This document shows, in pieces, positions 8,328-17,894 of a DNA stretch of 64,000 nucleotides. Position 1 is the first letter of the stretch; every line of letters begins with the position of its first letter. The DNA is from an uncultured Muribaculaceae bacterium (GTDB lineage Bacteria; Bacteroidota; Bacteroidia; Bacteroidales; Muribaculaceae), in contig CAJUPZ010000003.1 of assembly GCA_910588065.1 (NCBI GenBank), forward strand, positions 99,391-163,390, given 5' to 3'. Under the pieces are notes generated by a model. The model searched no databases, was not told the DNA's origin, and saw only the letters and a program-made list of their open reading frames with translations. Position numbers and translations under genes: made by a program.

Positions 8328-11300
8328 ATGACTACAGCAATCGATCCCGGCATCCGCAAAGTGCTGCTTCTCGGCAGCGGAGCTCTCAAAATCGGCGAAG
8401 CCGGCGAATTTGACTACTCCGGCTCCCAGGCTCTCAAAGCCATGAAGGAGGAGGGCATAACCACTGTGCTCATCAACCCCAACATCGCCACAGTGCAGAC
8501 CTCAGACGGGTTTGCCGACAAGATATACTTCCTGCCTGTCACCCCATACTTTGTCGAGAAGGTGATAGCGCGCGAGAAGCCCGACGGCATTCTGCTTGCA
8601 TTCGGCGGACAGACCGCGCTCAACTGCGGTGTCGCGCTATACGAAAGCGGAGTGCTTGAGAAATATGGTGTCAAGGTGCTCGGCACTCCGGTGCAGGCCA
8701 TCATGGACACCGAGGACCGCGAGCTGTTTGTCAAAAAGCTTGATGAGATCGACATCAAGACCATCAAGAGCGAGGCTGTCAACTCAATAGAGGATGCTCT
8801 CGCGGCGGCAGAACGCCTGGGCTACCCGGTGATTGTGCGCGCGGCATACGCCCTGGGCGGCCTCGGCAGCGGATTCTGCGACAACGAGCAGGAGCTGGTG
8901 GCTCTCACCGAAAAGGCCCTGTCGTTCTCGCCTCAGGTGCTTGTGGAGAAGTCGCTGAAGGGATGGAAAGAGGTTGAGTACGAGGTGGTGCGCGACCGGT
9001 TTGACAACTGTATCACCGTCTGCAACATGGAAAACTTCGACCCGCTGGGCATCCACACCGGCGAGAGCATCGTAGTTGCCCCCTCGCAGACCCTCACAAA
9101 TGAGGACTACCACTATCTGCGCAAGCTCGCCATCAAGATTATCCGCCACATAGGCATTGTCGGCGAATGCAACGTGCAGTATGCTTTCGACCCCCAGTCG
9201 ATGGACTACAGGGTGATTGAGGTAAACGCCCGCCTGAGCCGCTCCTCGGCGCTCGCTTCCAAGGCCACCGGCTATCCCCTCGCTTTTGTGGCTGCCAAGC
9301 TCGGTCTCGGCTACGGACTGTTTGACCTCAAGAACAGTGTCACCAAAGAGACCAGCGCCTTCTTTGAGCCTGCTCTCGACTATATAGTGTGCAAGATTCC
9401 CCGCTGGGACCTCGGCAAGTTCCATGGCGTGCGCCGCGAAATCGGCTCTTCGATGAAGAGTGTCGGCGAGGTCATGGCCATCGGCCGCACCTTTGAGGAG
9501 GTAATCCAGAAAGGCCTCCGCATGATAGGCCAGGGCATGCACGGCTTCACCGGCAACAAGGAGCTGAGCATCGCTGACATAGACAAAGCTCTCGCCGAGC
9601 CCACCGACAAGCGCATCTTCGTGATATCTCAGGCAATGGAGAAGGGCTACAGTGTAGAGAAAATCCATCAGCTCACCAAGATAGACCGCTGGTTCCTGTA
9701 CCGTCTGCAAAACATTGTCAACACATCGCACTGCCTGCGCGAGTATGACAACCTCAATTCACTGCCTGCCGAGCTGCTGCGCACCGCCAAGGAGCAGGGC
9801 TTCAGCGACTTCCAGGTGGCAAGATGCATATTCAAGAACGAAATGACCAATGCCGAGAGCGCCAACCTGATGGTGCGTGAACACCGCAAGGCTCTGGGCA
9901 TCACTCCGGTTGTGAAGCAGATAGACACCCTCGCCGCTGAATATCCGGCGCAGACAAACTATCTGTATCTGACATACAACGGCTCGCAGAATGATGTCAA
10001 CTATCTGCACGACCACCGCTCGATAGTTGTGCTCGGCAGCGGCGCCTACCGCATCGGCAGCTCTGTGGAATTTGACTGGTGCTCCGTAAACGCGCTGCTC
10101 ACCGTCAAGAAAGAGGGTTGGCGCTCCGTGATGATAAACTACAATCCGGAGACTGTGTCGACCGACTACGATATGTGCGACCGCCTGTACTTCGACGAGC
10201 TGACATTCGAGCGCGTGATGGATATACTTGACCTCGAGTGTCCCCACGGAGTGATTCTGTCGGTGGGCGGCCAGATACCCAACAACCTCGCCACCCGCCT
10301 CGACGAGCAGAAGATAAACATTCTCGGCACAACCGCCAAGAGCATCGACAACGCCGAGGACCGCAACAAATTCTCGGCCATGCTCGACCGCCTTGGCATT
10401 GACCAGCCGAGATGGCGCGAGCTCACCAGCTTCGAGGATATCAACAAGTTTATCGACGAGGTGGGCTTCCCGGTGCTTGTGCGTCCGAGCTATGTGCTCA
10501 GCGGCGCAGCCATGAATGTGTGCTCAAACCCCGATGAGCTTGAGCGCTTCCTGCGTCTGGCAGCGAATGTGTCGAAGCAGCACCCGGTAGTTGTGACCGA
10601 GTTCATACAGAACGCCAAGGAGATTGAGATGGATGCGGTTGCCCAAAACGGCGAAATCAAGGTGTATGCCATCAGCGAGCACATAGAGTATGCCGGCGTC
10701 CACTCAGGCGACGCCACCATCCAGTTCCCGCCTCAGAAACTGTATGTGGAGACAATGCGCCGCATCAAGAAGGTGTCTTCTCAGATAGCCGCCGCGCTCA
10801 ATATCTCGGGACCGTTCAACATCCAGTTCCTTGCCAAAAACAATGACATCAAGGTGATTGAATGTAACCTGCGCGCCAGCCGCAGCTTCCCCTTCGTATC
10901 AAAAGTTCTCAAAATCAACTTCATAGACATCGCCACCAAGGTGATGCTCGGACTGCCAGTCGAGAAACCCCACAAAAATGCCTTTGACCTTGATTATGTT
11001 GGCATCAAGGCATCGCAGTTCAGCTTCTCGCGTCTGCAGGGAGCCGATCCGGTGCTCGGTGTCGACATGAGTTCTACCGGCGAGGTCGGCTGTATTGGAG
11101 TGGACACCTCGGAGGCACTGCTCAAAGCGATGCTTTCTGTGGGTCTGCGCGTGCCTTCCAAGGGAGTGCTGCTCTCCACCGGCACACCGAAACAGAAAGC
11201 GGATATGCTCGACGCTGCCCACCAGCTTCACAACAAGGGCTACCGCATCTACGCAACCGCAGGCACCCACCAGTTCCTGACCGACAACGGCATACCCGCA

Positions 11301-11561
11301 ATAAAGGTGTACTGGCCGAGCCAGCCCGATATGCAGCCCCAGGCACTGCAGATGCTCCACGACAAAGAGATTGACCTTGTGGTGAATATACCGAAAAACC
11401 TCAGCCCAGCCGAGCTCGGCAACGGCCACAAGATACGCCGCGCGGCTATAGACCTGAACATACCGCTGCTCACCAACGCGCGCCTTGCCTCAGCGTTTAT
11501 AAACGCGTTCACCACCCTGCCGCTCGACGATATCGAAATCAAGCCTTGGGACGAATATTGA
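8328..11561 (+). CDS. carB: Carbamoyl-phosphate synthase large subunit
   Basis: 1077 residues, full length. CarB carries two ATP-grasp halves: the first phosphorylates bicarbonate and the second phosphorylates carbamate. Both halves begin with the same pattern (L-G-S-G-A-L-K-I-G-E-A-G-E-F-D-Y-S and L-G-S-G-A-Y-R-I-G-S-S-V-E-F-D-W). The C-terminal MGS-like allosteric domain covers about the last 140 residues (A-T-A-G-T-H-Q-F-L). The stop TGA at 11559-11561 overlaps the likely TTG start of prmC. Confidence 0.98.
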   Translation: MTTAIDPGIRKVLLLGSGALKIGEAGEFDYSGSQALKAMKEEGITTVLINPNIATVQTSDGFADKIYFLPVTPYFVEKVIAREKPDGILLAFGGQTALNCGVALYESGVLEKYGVKVLGTPVQAIMDTEDRELFVKKLDEIDIKTIKSEAVNSIEDALAAAERLGYPVIVRAAYALGGLGSGFCDNEQELVALTEKALSFSPQVLVEKSLKGWKEVEYEVVRDRFDNCITVCNMENFDPLGIHTGESIVVAPSQTLTNEDYHYLRKLAIKIIRHIGIVGECNVQYAFDPQSMDYRVIEVNARLSRSSALASKATGYPLAFVAAKLGLGYGLFDLKNSVTKETSAFFEPALDYIVCKIPRWDLGKFHGVRREIGSSMKSVGEVMAIGRTFEEVIQKGLRMIGQGMHGFTGNKELSIADIDKALAEPTDKRIFVISQAMEKGYSVEKIHQLTKIDRWFLYRLQNIVNTSHCLREYDNLNSLPAELLRTAKEQGFSDFQVARCIFKNEMTNAESANLMVREHRKALGITPVVKQIDTLAAEYPAQTNYLYLTYNGSQNDVNYLHDHRSIVVLGSGAYRIGSSVEFDWCSVNALLTVKKEGWRSVMINYNPETVSTDYDMCDRLYFDELTFERVMDILDLECPHGVILSVGGQIPNNLATRLDEQKINILGTTAKSIDNAEDRNKFSAMLDRLGIDQPRWRELTSFEDINKFIDEVGFPVLVRPSYVLSGAAMNVCSNPDELERFLRLAANVSKQHPVVVTEFIQNAKEIEMDAVAQNGEIKVYAISEHIEYAGVHSGDATIQFPPQKLYVETMRRIKKVSSQIAAALNISGPFNIQFLAKNNDIKVIECNLRASRSFPFVSKVLKINFIDIATKVMLGLPVEKPHKNAFDLDYVGIKASQFSFSRLQGADPVLGVDMSSTGEVGCIGVDTSEALLKAMLSVGLRVPSKGVLLSTGTPKQKADMLDAAHQLHNKGYRIYATAGTHQFLTDNGIPAIKVYWPSQPDMQPQALQMLHDKEIDLVVNIPKNLSPAELGNGHKIRRAAIDLNIPLLTNARLASAFINAFTTLPLDDIEIKPWDEY

Positions 11562-12403
11562 CATACGGCGAGCTTGCAACGCAAGCCCGCTCCCAACTGG
11601 AAAGCCACTACCCGCCCGGAGAGGCACGGGCCATGGTCCGCATAATCTTCGAGCGGGTGAAGGGCTACTCCCCCACCGACATGGCAGTGAAAAGCGATGA
11701 GCAGGTGAGCGACTTCATTGCCGACAAGGTAGGCTCTGTTGTTCACCGCCTGCTTGCCGATGAGCCGATTCAGTATATCTTCGGGGTGGCCGATTTCTAC
11801 GGCATGGAATTCAAAGTGAGCCCGGATGTGCTGATACCGCGCCCCGAGACCACCGAGTTGGTGGACATTATCGTGGATGAGAACTCCGGTCGCAAGGACC
11901 TCACCGTGATGGACCTCTGCACCGGCTCAGGCTGCATAGCCTGCGCTCTTGCCCGCAATCTGCCATTCAGCAGGGTGTCGGCTGTCGACAACAGTGACGG
12001 CGCCTTGGCAGTGGCTCAGGCAAACAACCGTGCTCTCTCAACCGGAGTGAGCATATCGAAAGCCGATGTGCTACACCTGCCGGCCAAGGAGGGGCAATTT
12101 GACATCATTGTGAGCAATCCACCATACATTGCCGAGAGCGAGAAAGCCGCGATGGAGGCCAATGTGCTTGATCATGAACCCCACACCGCCCTCTTTGTGC
12201 CCGACTCCGACCCGCTGCTTTTCTATAAGGCAATAGCGGAGTTCGCAAAGGCTTCGCTTAAACCGGACGGTGTGCTGTATCTTGAAATCAATCCGCTATA
12301 TGTCAGCGAATTGCGCGCCATGCTAGCATCGACCGGTTTTACAGATATTGCCATCAGCCGCGACAACTCAGGGCGCGAGCGTTTCGCAACCGCACGGCCA
12401 TGA
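11558..12403 (+). CDS. prmC: Peptide chain release factor N5-glutamine methyltransferase
   Basis: 281 residues if translation starts at TTG 11558. PrmC methylates the glutamine of the GGQ motif in release factors RF1/RF2. The C-terminal SAM-methyltransferase domain has D-L-C-T-G-S-G-C-I-A and the diagnostic V-S-N-P-P-Y-I-A-E-S-E. No ATG is available near the expected N-terminus. TTG 11558 overlaps the carB stop as TTGA, which mimics the usual ATGA coupling and gives an N-terminus of the expected length. TTG 11546 (four residues longer) is the alternative. It ends in ATGA shared with recX. Confidence 0.93.
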   Translation: MTYGELATQARSQLESHYPPGEARAMVRIIFERVKGYSPTDMAVKSDEQVSDFIADKVGSVVHRLLADEPIQYIFGVADFYGMEFKVSPDVLIPRPETTELVDIIVDENSGRKDLTVMDLCTGSGCIACALARNLPFSRVSAVDNSDGALAVAQANNRALSTGVSISKADVLHLPAKEGQFDIIVSNPPYIAESEKAAMEANVLDHEPHTALFVPDSDPLLFYKAIAEFAKASLKPDGVLYLEINPLYVSELRAMLASTGFTDIAISRDNSGRERFATARP

Positions 12404-12873
12404 AAAAGCCGATGATGCCCAAGGAGGCTCTCGCAAGGTTGCAGGACCTTTGCAGCCGCTCGGAGCAATGCACGGGTGATATTGCGAAAAAGCTGTACAC
12501 ATGGGGAGTGTCATCCGCCAACTCCGCCAAAATAATCGAGCTGCTGCAGCGCGACAGATTTGTTGACGACAGCCGCTTCGCTGCGGCATACACCCGTGAC
12601 AAATACCGTTTTTCGGGCTGGGGCAAGCAGAAAATAGCGCGGATGCTCGCGGCCAAGCGGATTGACCGCCATACCATCTCCGCCGCGCTCGATGAGATTG
12701 ATATCGAGGAATACGAAGAGCTGGCACTTAAGGCACTCAAAGCCAAAGCCCGCACGCTGAAAGAGGGCAACACATACGAGGGGCGCACAAAGCTGTTTCG
12801 CTTCGGAGTGACGCGCGGCTACGAGGTGTCGCTGGTCAGCGACATAATAAAACACGGCTCCCTATGGGACTGA
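12400..12873 (+). CDS. recX: RecX family regulatory protein
   Basis: 157 residues, the expected size for RecX, which binds RecA filaments and limits their activity. It is made of tandem three-helix repeats; typical segments are C-S-R-S-E-Q-C-T-G-D-I near residue 20, D-R-F-V-D-D-S-R-F-A and Y-R-F-S-G-W-G-K-x-K-I. recA is not in this window. The start overlaps prmC by four bases (ATGA) and the end overlaps comF by ten, so it is translationally coupled on both sides. Confidence 0.9.
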   Translation: MKKPMMPKEALARLQDLCSRSEQCTGDIAKKLYTWGVSSANSAKIIELLQRDRFVDDSRFAAAYTRDKYRFSGWGKQKIARMLAAKRIDRHTISAALDEIDIEEYEELALKALKAKARTLKEGNTYEGRTKLFRFGVTRGYEVSLVSDIIKHGSLWD

Positions 12874-13565
12874 GAAGCTGGCTTGACGACCTTTCAGGCC
12901 TGATATTCCCGAATCTTTGCGAAGTGTGCTCCACCACTCTGGTGCGCGGGGAGAATACCCTGTGCCTCCAATGCCTGTGCGACATGCCGCGCACAAACCT
13001 GCACAGGCAGAGCTTCAACGAAATCCACAAACGCCTTGCCGGGCACACCCCGATAGAGCGCGCCGCCGCGTACTTCTACTATTATAAGGAAAGCCCTTAC
13101 GCCCGGATGATTCAAAACGCCAAATACAACTCGCGCCCGCGCCTTGCCCGCACCCTCGCGGCAATGTTTGCCCGCGAGATAAGCGCCGACGGCTTTTTCG
13201 ACGGCATAGAACTACTGCTGCCAGTACCGCTGCATTACCTGAAAGAGTTCAGGCGCGGCTATAACCAGAGCCGCGAGATAGCCCTCGGCATCAGCAGCGT
13301 GACAGGCATACCGGTCGGCAGCAACCTGACAGCGACCAGAGGCCACTCCACACAGACACGCCGCGGCCCGTTTGAGCGATGGCTCAATACCGAGGGCATA
13401 TATGCCGCCGAAGACCCGCAGGAGCTCGACGGCAAACACATATTGCTGATTGATGATGTGATAACCACCGGCGCCACCATACTGCGGTGTGCCGACACGA
13501 TTCACTCCGCCGCACCCACAGCCACCGTGAGCGTCGCCTCACTCGGCTTCACCCACGGCACCTGA
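12864..13565 (+). CDS. comF: ComF family amidophosphoribosyltransferase-like protein
   Basis: 233 residues. ComF-type proteins carry a type I phosphoribosyltransferase fold and are linked to DNA uptake or recombination in some bacteria; the role here is unproven. The N-terminal four-cysteine zinc motif is visible (C-E-V-C...C-L-Q-C), and the PRPP-binding loop I-L-L-I-D-D-V-I-T-T-G-A-T lies near residue 195. It is the last gene of the carA-to-comF unit and is followed after 13 bases by a convergent gene, with no clear terminator. Confidence 0.9.
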   Translation: MGLRSWLDDLSGLIFPNLCEVCSTTLVRGENTLCLQCLCDMPRTNLHRQSFNEIHKRLAGHTPIERAAAYFYYYKESPYARMIQNAKYNSRPRLARTLAAMFAREISADGFFDGIELLLPVPLHYLKEFRRGYNQSREIALGISSVTGIPVGSNLTATRGHSTQTRRGPFERWLNTEGIYAAEDPQELDGKHILLIDDVITTGATILRCADTIHSAAPTATVSVASLGFTHGT

Positions 13566-13578
13566 GGCGGAGGTCAGG

Positions 13579-14841
13579 TCATTCAGTAGATATTACCACG
13601 AGGACGGGGTTTGCTTCCGGGTCGAGATCCGCTAATTCCTCAGGCATCTCCGCATCCGGATTGTCATCAATCCACTTGCCGATCTCATCCATGGAAATCA
13701 CACCTACAATAGAGCCGTCAGGCAAAGTACTCACCGGACTGAACGGCATGAAACCGCGCAAATCGTCGCGTATGCCGTCATCGAGGGTTGTTACGGTTGT
13801 TGTACCGGTGGCACGGTCAAAGAATCCGATGTATTCAGTTGACTCCTTATCGGTCGGGTCGCCTTTGATCAGCCCGAAGAGCGCGTATGAAGGAGTTTCG
13901 AGAACTTCGGTGACAATGATTTCAGAATCGCGTATCTCACGGATATTCACCTGATTGAACGGGAAGCCGTTTTCCCCGAGATTGAATGTGAGGCTCGGTA
14001 CAGCGCCTTGCGGAGTGACAGAATAGACTGTGTCACAAAGAGTTTCATGTATATGAAATTCATTTCCGACATGATAGTATGATCCCCCGGTAATAACCAC
14101 CTGCCGGCCGTTATTTTTGAGAATAGTCACAGACTGGGATGTCTTGGGCAGACCGCCGGTGCATGAATGAATCTGAAGCGACCCTTCGAAATTAAGGTTG
14201 TATGGAGCTGCCGGCTGACCGTCAAAAACAGAGAATGAATCGACAGGATTGCCCTCGAAGTTGAAGCGTTTGAACTTTATCGACCTTCTGCCCTCTCTCT
14301 TTTCATCATTTGCCACCAACAGCGTGGAATCATCAATTTCCACAATCTTGTGACTGTGAGCGGTGAGCTCAGGGCACACTTTTCCACAGAATTTGCCGTC
14401 GAGAGTGTATTTGACCCACCCTTTTGAGTTGCCGGCTGAAAAATATGAATATTTGCCGGCTCTATCCAAAGATGGATGGGCAAACCTGAAGTCCTCGGGG
14501 CCATTCCCGTAGCGTCCTATCTTGTTCAGAAATTTGCCGGTATTAATATCAAACACCAGCACATCGGCATCATCGTTGCCGTAGCTGACTTTCGGGGCAT
14601 TGGCGATTATAACCTTTCCATCGGCAAGACGCATGGTCCATTCACTGCCCACCAGTGAGCTGTCAGTGGTTTCGAGAGGGATGAAACGGAGGGATTTGCC
14701 AAGTCTGGAAGTGGTGATTTCCGAAAGGTTTTCCATAGCGGCGGCCACGTCGGCCACACCCGGTGCTATAGATTCGTTTTTTGTGCTGCAGGCTGCAAGC
14801 GCCATGGCGCCTGCAGCTGCAATCCAAGCTAATTTTTTCAT
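13579..14841 (-). CDS. 6-bladed beta-propeller lipoprotein
   Basis: 420 residues from ATG 14841. The N-terminus MKKLAWIAAAGAMALAAC carries a lipobox (L-A-A-C), so it should be a lipoprotein exported across the inner membrane. The body has repeated strand patterns with D-x-N-T-G-K-F-L and I-G-R-Y-G-N-G-P-E-D-F, the signature of the Bacteroidales BF3164-like 6-bladed beta-propeller family (DUF4934/DUF4221 relatives). These are often near glycan or peptide uptake genes but their ligands are unknown. A start 21 codons upstream would enter the esterase gene and lacks a signal sequence. It is last in its operon. Confidence 0.85.
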   Translation of the reverse strand: MKKLAWIAAAGAMALAACSTKNESIAPGVADVAAAMENLSEITTSRLGKSLRFIPLETTDSSLVGSEWTMRLADGKVIIANAPKVSYGNDDADVLVFDINTGKFLNKIGRYGNGPEDFRFAHPSLDRAGKYSYFSAGNSKGWVKYTLDGKFCGKVCPELTAHSHKIVEIDDSTLLVANDEKREGRRSIKFKRFNFEGNPVDSFSVFDGQPAAPYNLNFEGSLQIHSCTGGLPKTSQSVTILKNNGRQVVITGGSYYHVGNEFHIHETLCDTVYSVTPQGAVPSLTFNLGENGFPFNQVNIREIRDSEIIVTEVLETPSYALFGLIKGDPTDKESTEYIGFFDRATGTTTVTTLDDGIRDDLRGFMPFSPVSTLPDGSIVGVISMDEIGKWIDDNPDAEMPEELADLDPEANPVLVVISTE

Positions 14842-14855
14842 GTGACTGAATTTAT

Positions 14856-16058
14856 TTATTTTTTGTCCTTGGCCATGAGGTTGTGAAGCCAGGGCATAAT
14901 CCATTCGAGTTTGAAATAGTGGTTAGGGGAGTCCACATTTGCAAGCCGGAAGAATTCGTTGCGGTCAAGGCCGTTTGGCAGCGAATCAAGGTACTGACGG
15001 TTTGCCGGGTCAGCGTACTTGGCATAGTGATGGTATTCGAAATTTTCCGGAGCGCCGGCAATCTCATACGCCTTTGAAATAATCTTGAAGTCGCGGTCCA
15101 TACCGCCTTCGGTGCATATTACAGGGCGGGGAGCCAGGGCGGCCACCACATCAGGGAAATCGAATGTTGTGAGAAACTCGGGAATGAGGTGCTCGTCGTT
15201 GTTGGGGAAGAATCGCGCGCCGTTCTGGTTAGGCTTGTTCATGACAAGAGCTCTCTCGCGGGTGCGGCACAGGAAATCGTTGTAGACGAAAGCGTATATG
15301 GAGTCATCAAGCATACCGAGCACCATGAGCGGTTCGGTGCCGAGGGAGAAACCGCTCACAATGAGTCGGTCCGGACGTATTTCCGGCTGAGTCTTCATCC
15401 AGTCGAGAATCACTTTGTCCTGCCACGAGGCGAGGCCGAGGTAATTCCAGCCTATTTCAAGCAGAAAACGCGATGAGGTCACATAGTCGGCCACACCGTT
15501 GTCGCTGAGCTCTCCGCAGCTGGGATTGTCAACCGACACAGCCACAAGACCCTCCTTGGCGAAATGCACCGCCATAGCAGCCTTACGGAGCACAGAATCA
15601 GGCTCGCCGACAAGATCGAAATTGCCCTGGCGCTCACCGGCCACAAGCTCTTTTGTTTGCCCGAAACCGGGTATGCAAAGCACAGCCGGAGCGGGATTTT
15701 CGGCAGTGACACCGTTAGGGATGAGGACGTAGAACGCCACGGCTGATTCCGGTAAGGGATATGAAATCCAACGCTCAATGCGGTAGCCGTCGCGCTGCGC
15801 CTCCGCAACTTTCACGGGGGCGGCAACCGGAGCTGCGGGGTGTTTCATGATGCGTGCCATCCCCTCCCCCATTTTTTTGCGCCACGTTGCGAACTGTTCG
15901 GCCGACATAGTGGTGTCAAGCTCAAGGGTCGGTTTGGCCGCGCGCATGAGCGATTCTGCTGTTGCGCGGGTGCTGGTGCTGCGCGGAGCGGCATCCTGAG
16001 CATGGATGGGAAGCACAGCGGGAGCTAACATAATAGCTGCGAGTAATAACTTTTTCAT
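14856..16058 (-). CDS. Secreted alpha/beta hydrolase, acetyl-xylan-esterase-like
   Basis: 400 residues with a signal peptide (MKKLLLAAIMLAPAVLPIHA). The alpha/beta-hydrolase nucleophile is Ser238 in G-F-S-L-G, and the oxyanion-region segment C-I-P-G-F-G-Q-T-K lies near 128. The layout matches the Abhydrolase_7 / acetyl xylan esterase-like group. A likely acid residue follows V-I-C-T-E-G-G-M-D-R-D, with a His in E-Y-H-H-Y. A carbohydrate deacetylase role is plausible; the substrate cannot be read from sequence. It lies 22 bases after the metallopeptidase gene and 14 bases before the propeller lipoprotein, which suggests a shared periplasmic or surface function. Confidence 0.82.
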   Translation of the reverse strand: MKKLLLAAIMLAPAVLPIHAQDAAPRSTSTRATAESLMRAAKPTLELDTTMSAEQFATWRKKMGEGMARIMKHPAAPVAAPVKVAEAQRDGYRIERWISYPLPESAVAFYVLIPNGVTAENPAPAVLCIPGFGQTKELVAGERQGNFDLVGEPDSVLRKAAMAVHFAKEGLVAVSVDNPSCGELSDNGVADYVTSSRFLLEIGWNYLGLASWQDKVILDWMKTQPEIRPDRLIVSGFSLGTEPLMVLGMLDDSIYAFVYNDFLCRTRERALVMNKPNQNGARFFPNNDEHLIPEFLTTFDFPDVVAALAPRPVICTEGGMDRDFKIISKAYEIAGAPENFEYHHYAKYADPANRQYLDSLPNGLDRNEFFRLANVDSPNHYFKLEWIMPWLHNLMAKDKK

Positions 16059-16080
16059 TGCAAATGTGATTAAATTGGTT

Positions 16081-16944
16081 TTACAGACTTGAGTAGGGAA
16101 CAGAGAATGTGTCGCCGCCGGAAACAGTGCCGAGCTTCAGCCCTTTTGACAGCCATCGCTGCCGCTGCTCCGAGGTGCCGTGATTGAACGACTCGGGCAC
16201 GGCATAGCCCTGGGCTTTTTTCTGGAGATAGTCATCGCCGATTACCCGGGCGGTATTGATTGCCTCCTCCAGATCGCCGGGTTCGAGCGAGCCGAACATA
16301 GCGTTGTCGTGGTGAGCCCACACCCCGGCGAGATAGTCGGCCTGTAACTCAATGCGCACACTGATTTTATTCGCCTCCTCCTGCGAGGTCTGAGCCATAG
16401 CCTCATGACCCTTTGACAGAATGCCGAGCTGGTCCTGTACATGGTGACCCACCTCGTGGGCTATCACGTATGCGTAGGCGAAGTCACCGTCCGCCCCGAG
16501 GCTCTGCCTCATCTCCTTGAAGAACGAAAGGTCGATGTACACACAATTGTCGGCTGAGCAATAGAAGGGACCCACCTGCGATGTGGCACCGCCGCAGCCG
16601 CTCTGCACGGAGCCGTTGAAGAGCACCAGTGTGGGGGGCTCATATTCGAGACCCATCTTGCGGAACTGGTCGGACCACACATCTTCCGTGCCTGCGAGGA
16701 TTTTAGCAGTGAACTCCTCAAGCTCTTTGTCCTGAGCATCCGCCACATATTCGGTATTGCCACCGCCGCCACCGAGCAGGGTGCCGGAATTTGACATAAG
16801 CACATCAAGCGGGTTGCCACCCGAAATCCATGCTATGAGAGCTGCGACTATAACCGCGCCTATGCCTCCGCCGACAGCGAGCTTGCCTTTGCCGCCGCGC
16901 CGGTCCTGAATGTTGTTGCTTTGACGTCGTCCGTTGAGATTCAT
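16081..16944 (-). CDS. ypfJ: Neutral zinc metallopeptidase, YpfJ family
   Basis: 287 residues. After a short basic N-terminus (N-L-N-G-R-R-Q-S-N-N-I-Q-D-R-R) there is one membrane helix (about 22-41) and a Gly-rich linker. The zinc site H-E-V-G-H-H-V at 163-169 and the downstream E-L-Q-A-D-Y-L-A-G-V-W-A match PF04228. Cleavage targets of this family are not established. It starts 32 bases after murI and is followed by the esterase. Confidence 0.93.
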   Translation of the reverse strand: MNLNGRRQSNNIQDRRGGKGKLAVGGGIGAVIVAALIAWISGGNPLDVLMSNSGTLLGGGGGNTEYVADAQDKELEEFTAKILAGTEDVWSDQFRKMGLEYEPPTLVLFNGSVQSGCGGATSQVGPFYCSADNCVYIDLSFFKEMRQSLGADGDFAYAYVIAHEVGHHVQDQLGILSKGHEAMAQTSQEEANKISVRIELQADYLAGVWAHHDNAMFGSLEPGDLEEAINTARVIGDDYLQKKAQGYAVPESFNHGTSEQRQRWLSKGLKLGTVSGGDTFSVPYSSL

Positions 16945-16976
16945 ATAAGTAATGATTTTATGGAGGTGAATAATAA

Positions 16977-17804
16977 TCAGAGGTCAATGTGGCTGACGCT
17001 CACCGGCTCATTGAGAAACACGGATGCGAGGCCGGTAAACTTATCTGGGTTTTCCGTGGTAAGGTACCTGCAATCGCCGTTTTTGTCGATACGGCTCTCC
17101 ATCTCGGGGTGACGGAGCAGGTAGTCGGCGAGGCTATCGGCCACAATTTCGCCTTGAGTCACCACTTTTATATGGTCAGGCACGGCAGCCCGAATCTTTG
17201 GGAAAAGAATCGGGTAGTGCGTGCAAGCGAGCACTATGGTGTCAATCCGGCTGTCCATATCAAGCAGTTCGTCTATATACTTATTAACAAAATAATCGGC
17301 TCCGGGTGCGGTGGCCTCGTTATTTTCCACCAGCGGCACCCACATAGGACACGCTTTTGAGTTGACTTTGAAGCCGGGATTGAGCTTTGCCACCTCCATA
17401 TCATAGCTCCGGCTGTTGACCGTGCCCTCTGTCCCGAGTACCCCTATATGGCCTGATGAGGACAGCTGCCCTATTGCCTCGGCTGTGGGGCGTATGACAC
17501 CGAGCGCCCTGAGCCCCTGCGGCATATCGGGGAGATTTTTCTGCTGAATGGTGCGCAGAGCCTTGGCGCTGGCTGTGTTGCAGGCAAGGATAACAAGGGG
17601 ACACCCCATGTCAAAGAGAGCGGATACAGCTTCGAGGGTGAAGCGGTACACCACATCAAAGGAGCGGGTGCCGTAGGGAGCCCGCGCATTGTCACCGAGG
17701 TACAGGTATGAGTACTGCGGCAGGCGCTTACGAATCTCTTTCAAGATAGTGAGGCCGCCATAGCCCGAGTCAAAAACTCCGATGGGTCCCTTTGTCCGGC
17801 TCAT
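16977..17804 (-). CDS. murI: Glutamate racemase
   Basis: 275 residues from ATG 17804. MurI makes D-glutamate for peptidoglycan. Catalytic cysteines are visible at Cys75 (L-A-C-N-T-A-S-A) and Cys194 (A-C-T-H-Y-P), and the start has G-V-F-D-S-G-Y-G-G-L. The frame is open 15 codons further upstream, but that segment would be read through a terminator-like hairpin, so the ATG next to the conserved domain is preferred. It follows the second ompH gene in the conserved Bacteroidales order. Confidence 0.96.
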   Translation of the reverse strand: MSRTKGPIGVFDSGYGGLTILKEIRKRLPQYSYLYLGDNARAPYGTRSFDVVYRFTLEAVSALFDMGCPLVILACNTASAKALRTIQQKNLPDMPQGLRALGVIRPTAEAIGQLSSSGHIGVLGTEGTVNSRSYDMEVAKLNPGFKVNSKACPMWVPLVENNEATAPGADYFVNKYIDELLDMDSRIDTIVLACTHYPILFPKIRAAVPDHIKVVTQGEIVADSLADYLLRHPEMESRIDKNGDCRYLTTENPDKFTGLASVFLNEPVSVSHIDL

Positions 17805-17828
17805 TGCTGTTGCTGTAAGTATGGCTTT

Positions 17829-17866
17829 AAATAAAAGCGGTCTCAACACTTACGCGTCGAGACCGC
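17829..17866 (-). terminator. Terminator or attenuator between ompH and murI
   Basis: On the minus strand GCGGTCTC (from 17866) pairs with GAGACCGC (to 17837), with a 14-base loop, followed directly by TTTTATTT. It ends 24 bases before the murI ATG. It should stop most bamA-ompH transcripts and let only read-through or a local promoter express murI. Confidence 0.8.
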
Positions 17867-17894
17867 CGAATATCATCTCAACGGAATACGATGA

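Noticed and set aside
17805..17849. Earlier murI start at 17849
   Set aside because: The added residues would be encoded by the terminator-like hairpin and do not fit the family N-terminus.
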